Below are positions 7,711 to 10,605 of a DNA stretch of 10,605 bases, one piece after another. The stretch is from Bacillota bacterium (lineage in GTDB: Bacteria; Bacillota; Clostridia; Clostridiales; Clostridiaceae). The translations under genes were made by a program, and so were the position numbers. The stretch covers positions 1 through 10,605 of the forward strand of contig JAUZPH010000092.1 in assembly GCA_030706065.1 (NCBI GenBank), given 5' to 3'. Below the pieces are notes generated by a model. The model worked only from the letters and a program-made list of their open reading frames with translations. It did not search any database and was not told where the DNA came from. Position 1 is the first letter of the stretch. Every line of letters begins with the position of its first letter.

Positions 7711-7763
7711 AATAACTGAAAGACTATTTTGAAAATTTAGAACACCATGGATTAATTATTGTT

Positions 7764-7790
7764 AGAGTTCAGGACGGGGTCCTGAACTCT
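7764..7790 (+). promoter_or_regulatory. Perfect hairpin in the glgA-glgP spacer, no T-tract
   Basis: AGAGTTCAGGAC (7764-7775) and GTCCTGAACTCT (7779-7790) form a perfect 12-bp stem with a GGG loop; six pairs are G-C. The following bases (TAATAAATCATTTG) lack the T-run of an intrinsic terminator. In a 121-base spacer between the synthesis genes and the phosphorylase gene, it could be a partial terminator, a processing or 3'-end-protecting structure that sets relative glgA and glgP levels, or an operator. Confidence 0.6.
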
Positions 7791-7831
7791 TAATAAATCA
7801 TTTGAAAAGCTCTGAAAGGGGGTAAGCAAAA

Positions 7832-10261
7832 TTGTATATAGATAAAGATACTATAAAAAGAGACTTTAAAAAGAGGCTGACATCCATGTTTGCAGAGGAT
7901 GTGGAAGGGTCCTCGAACCTGCACAGGTATCAGGCACTTGGTTCTCTCATAAAGGAATATGCGTCTGAAAACTGGCTGAAGACGACAAAGCAGTATACCG
8001 AGAAAAAAGAAAAGCAGGTATATTATTTTTCAATGGAGTTTCTGATAGGAAGGCTCTTAATGAGCAATCTTATCAATCTTGGTATAAAGGACGAGTGTGA
8101 GAAGGCTTTAAAGGAGCTTGGAATAGACCTGAGGGATCTGGAGGAGATGGAGACGGACGCGGGACTCGGTAACGGCGGCCTTGGAAGACTGGCAGCCTGC
8201 TTTCTGGATTCCATGGCCTCCCTCGGAATACCGGGCAACGGCAACGGAATTAGGTATAACTATGGGTTGTTTGAGCAGAAAATTGTGGATGGCTATCAGG
8301 TAGAGATTCCGGATAACTGGCTCAGAGACGGTAACGTCTGGGAAACACGCAAAGAAGACAAGGCTGTGGAAATCAGGTTTGGTGGGTATGTTGAGGTGGT
8401 ATTCGAGGATAACAGATTGAAATTTGTACATCATAACTACGAGCCTATTGTTGCTGTTCCCTACGATATACCTATAGTCGGTTACCATAATAACACCGTC
8501 AATTCTTTGAGGCTCTGGAGTGCAGAGCCTGTCGGGAGAGAGTTTGATTTCTCATCCTTCAGCAAGGGTGAATATAACAAGGCTGTAGAATACAAGTCCT
8601 GGGTAGAAGCCATCTCACAGGTATTGTATCCCGACGATTCAAGGGAGGAAGGCCGTATACTGAGGCTGAAGCAGCAGTACTTCTTTACCAGTGCCGGAAT
8701 TCAGAGCATAGTGAGAAGATACAGGAAGATGGGAATACCCATGAACAGGCTTGATGAATATGTTGCAATACACATAAATGATACTCATCCGGCGGTGGCT
8801 GTGGCGGAACTCATGAGAATACTGGTGGATGAAGAGGAGCTTTCCTGGGACGAGGCTTGGAGAATAACTACGCATACCATGGCCTACACCAATCATACCA
8901 TTATGTCGGAGGCATTGGAAAAGTGGCCGGTGGATATGTTTAAAAAGATACTCCCAAGGATTTATATGATTGTTGAGGAGATAAACAGAAGGCTTATTGA
9001 AGAGCTTTCAATGAAATACCCAGGCGATGAAGAGAGGATACGAAGCATGGCCATTATAGGTTTTGGCAATGTGAGAATGGCCAACCTTGCTATCGTAGGG
9101 AGCCACTCTGTAAACGGAGTTGCCAAGCTTCATACGGAAATACTTAAGAAGCAGGAGCTTGCAAACTTCTATCAATATTATCCGAACAAGTTCAACAACA
9201 AGACAAACGGAATAACCCACAGAAGATGGCTTATACAGGCTAACCCGGGGCTGGCAAAGCTGGTCAGCAGTGCCATAGGCAACAAGTGGATATATGTACC
9301 GACGGAGCTTAAGAGGCTGCTGAGCTATTCCAAGGATAGGCAGTTCCAAAACAAGCTGAGCCAGGTAAAGATGGACAACAAAGTGGACTTTTCCAATTAT
9401 GTGAAGGACCATTATAATGTGGATATAGACCCCAATTCCATCTTCGACGTACAGGTGAAGAGGCTCCATGCCTATAAGAGGCAGCTTTTGAATATATTCC
9501 ATATAATGGACCTCTATAACAGGCTTAAGGAAAATCCGGACCTGGATATAGTCCCAAGAACCTTTATATTCGGCGCAAAGGCTTCACCAAGCTACTATCT
9601 TGCAAAGCAGATAATTAAATTAATCAATACTGTGGCTAACAAGATTAATAACGATAATTCAATAAAGGGCAAGCTCAAGGTGGTATTCCTTGAAAACTAC
9701 AGAGTTTCCCTCGCCGAGAAGATTATTCCTGCTGCAGATGTCAGCGAGCAGATATCCACCACCACAAAGGAAGCTTCCGGTACAGGCAACATGAAGTTCA
9801 TGATGAACGGAGCTGTTACCATAGCTACCCTCGACGGTGCAAATATTGAGATAAGGGATGAAGTTGGGGAAGACAACATCGTAATCTTCGGTATGAAGGA
9901 CTATGAAGTCCTGAACTATTACAAGAATGGAGGGTATAACTCCATGGAAATATATAAGAACGACCCGAGGGTCAACAGGATTGTCAACAGTCTTATCGAC
10001 GGTTCCTTCAACGTATCCTACAATGAATTTAAGATGATATACGATTCACTTGTATACCATAATGACGAATTCTTTGTATTGAGGGATTTCGACTCCTATG
10101 TAAATGCCCAGAACAGGATAAACGAGCTTTACAAGGACAAGGCCAAGTGGCAGGAGATGTGTGTCTGCAATATTGCAAATTCCGGCGTCTTTGCCAGTGA
10201 CCACACGATAGTTCAGTATTCCAAGGGAATATGGAACACTAAACCCTCAATAATTCTATAG
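7832..10261 (+). CDS. glgP: Glycogen/maltodextrin phosphorylase (GT35)
   Basis: GlgP releases glucose-1-phosphate from alpha-1,4-glucan ends by phosphorolysis with pyridoxal phosphate as cofactor. At 809 residues it is full length for a bacterial phosphorylase. Visible landmarks are QVYYFSMEFLIGRLL, GNGGLGRLAACFLDS (113-127), INDTHPA (315-321), HTMAYTNHTIMSEALEKW, NGITHRRWL, VQVKRLHAYKRQLLN, and EASGTGNMKFMMNGA with the PLP lysine at K655. The start is TTG at 7832. An in-frame stop at 7823-7825 rules out anything upstream, AAGGGGGT at 7816-7823 is a good ribosome-binding site, and the residues after the TTG resemble the family N-terminus; the next ATG (7886) would cut 18 residues. Whether it prefers glycogen or maltodextrin cannot be read from sequence, but its place behind glgCDA points to the storage polymer. 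It is the last gene before a strong terminator. Confidence 0.97.
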   Translation: MYIDKDTIKRDFKKRLTSMFAEDVEGSSNLHRYQALGSLIKEYASENWLKTTKQYTEKKEKQVYYFSMEFLIGRLLMSNLINLGIKDECEKALKELGIDLRDLEEMETDAGLGNGGLGRLAACFLDSMASLGIPGNGNGIRYNYGLFEQKIVDGYQVEIPDNWLRDGNVWETRKEDKAVEIRFGGYVEVVFEDNRLKFVHHNYEPIVAVPYDIPIVGYHNNTVNSLRLWSAEPVGREFDFSSFSKGEYNKAVEYKSWVEAISQVLYPDDSREEGRILRLKQQYFFTSAGIQSIVRRYRKMGIPMNRLDEYVAIHINDTHPAVAVAELMRILVDEEELSWDEAWRITTHTMAYTNHTIMSEALEKWPVDMFKKILPRIYMIVEEINRRLIEELSMKYPGDEERIRSMAIIGFGNVRMANLAIVGSHSVNGVAKLHTEILKKQELANFYQYYPNKFNNKTNGITHRRWLIQANPGLAKLVSSAIGNKWIYVPTELKRLLSYSKDRQFQNKLSQVKMDNKVDFSNYVKDHYNVDIDPNSIFDVQVKRLHAYKRQLLNIFHIMDLYNRLKENPDLDIVPRTFIFGAKASPSYYLAKQIIKLINTVANKINNDNSIKGKLKVVFLENYRVSLAEKIIPAADVSEQISTTTKEASGTGNMKFMMNGAVTIATLDGANIEIRDEVGEDNIVIFGMKDYEVLNYYKNGGYNSMEIYKNDPRVNRIVNSLIDGSFNVSYNEFKMIYDSLVYHNDEFFVLRDFDSYVNAQNRINELYKDKAKWQEMCVCNIANSGVFASDHTIVQYSKGIWNTKPSIIL

Positions 10262-10267
10262 CAGTTT

Positions 10268-10297
10268 AAAGGATTGGCGCATCGCCAATCCTTTTTT
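10268..10297 (+). terminator. Strong rho-independent terminator of the glg operon
   Basis: AAAGGATTGGCG (10268-10279) pairs with CGCCAATCCTTT (10283-10294) around a CAT loop, followed by TTT to give a six-T run (10292-10297). It starts seven bases after the glgP stop. It also lies just downstream of the converging minus-strand gene, where the mirrored hairpin has only a short T-run, so it may terminate that transcript weakly as well. Confidence 0.92.
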
Positions 10298-10334
10298 AGA
10301 TATGAAAGTGAATAATATTTTCCACTCATTGAAC

Positions 10335-10605
10335 TCAGCGTAACTTATCCAGGGCAGCTTTTAACTTCTGCCAGTCCTCTTCGTAGGTTTTTAAAAACTC
10401 TTCATCCCGCTTATAGGTGAGGGAGGAGGGATGGTACAGGGGGAAAATATAGCGCTTGAGTTCTTCGTTGAAATATAGCTCGCCGTGGCATTCGCCTATG
10501 CTTTTAAATTTGGTCAGCCTTTTCAGGGGCACATTGCCAAGGGTAACAATTACTAAAGGATTTACCAGTTCTATTTCCTCATCCAGCACCTCCCTGAAAA
10601 GTTCT
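10335..10605 (-). CDS. Uracil-DNA glycosylase family 4/5-like protein, C-terminal part
   Basis: About 90 residues of a minus-strand gene are visible; it is open to the right edge, so its N-terminus is missing. The segment reads ELFREVLDEEIELVNPLV, then IVTLGNVPLKRL, IGECHGELY and the FPLYHPSSL motif, ending in a charged helix. The order VTLGN, G-x-x-x-GxxY, P-x-YHPs is that of the uracil-DNA glycosylase superfamily, whose members remove uracil from DNA to start base-excision repair. It looks closest to the short clostridial family 4-like proteins. The catalytic N-terminal motif and any iron-sulfur cysteines lie outside the window, so the exact family and activity cannot be checked. The GTG at 10589-10587 is in frame but probably internal, because the frame stays open and family-like upstream. 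The gene converges on glgP and is not part of the glycogen operon. Confidence 0.82.
   Translation of the reverse strand, partial: ELFREVLDEEIELVNPLVIVTLGNVPLKRLTKFKSIGECHGELYFNEELKRYIFPLYHPSSLTYKRDEEFLKTYEEDWQKLKAALDKLR

Noticed and set aside
1..10605. Looked for CRISPR arrays, tRNA/rRNA genes, transposases, phage genes, toxin-antitoxin pairs and defence modules.
   Set aside because: None was seen: there are no spaced direct repeats, no transposase or integrase motifs, and every sizeable region is explained by housekeeping or signalling genes.

Overview
The window is a chromosomal segment with the look of an anaerobic Gram-positive of the Clostridia. AGA/AGG arginine and ATA isoleucine codons are abundant, Shine-Dalgarno sequences are strong (AGGAGG), the spacers are AT-rich, and a two-subunit GlgC/GlgD ADP-glucose pyrophosphorylase is present. 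This assignment is inferred from sequence character and gene content; no species is claimed.

Layout, left to right. (1) The 3' part of a membrane-type HAMP-PAS-GGDEF-EAL protein (cyclic-di-GMP turnover) ends in a terminator hairpin that overlaps its stop codon. (2) A stand-alone cytoplasmic metallophosphatase/5'-nucleotidase of the CpdB/YfkN/UshA superfamily follows. (3) After a very AT-rich spacer come four co-directional glycogen genes: glgC, glgD, glgA and glgP. They end at a strong rho-independent terminator. (4) On the opposite strand, converging on that terminator, is the C-terminal part of a family 4/5-like uracil-DNA glycosylase that runs off the right edge. No spacer exceeds about 200 bases.

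How the genes work together. GlgC, probably in a complex with the non-catalytic GlgD, makes ADP-glucose from glucose-1-phosphate and ATP. GlgA adds the glucose to alpha-1,4-glucan, and GlgP releases glucose-1-phosphate by phosphorolysis. Synthesis and mobilisation of the glycogen-like reserve (granulose in clostridia) are thus encoded together. No branching enzyme (glgB) or debranching enzyme is visible here. glgC and glgD are 12 bases apart and surely co-transcribed. The glgD-glgA and glgA-glgP gaps are longer, and each carries a clear inverted repeat, so expression may be tuned within the operon.

I did not find a convincing undescribed system. The points most worth a second look are the two inverted repeats inside the glg cluster, the stuttered TATAAT block before glgC, the missing I-site in the GGDEF domain, and the lack of a signal peptide on the nucleotidase.
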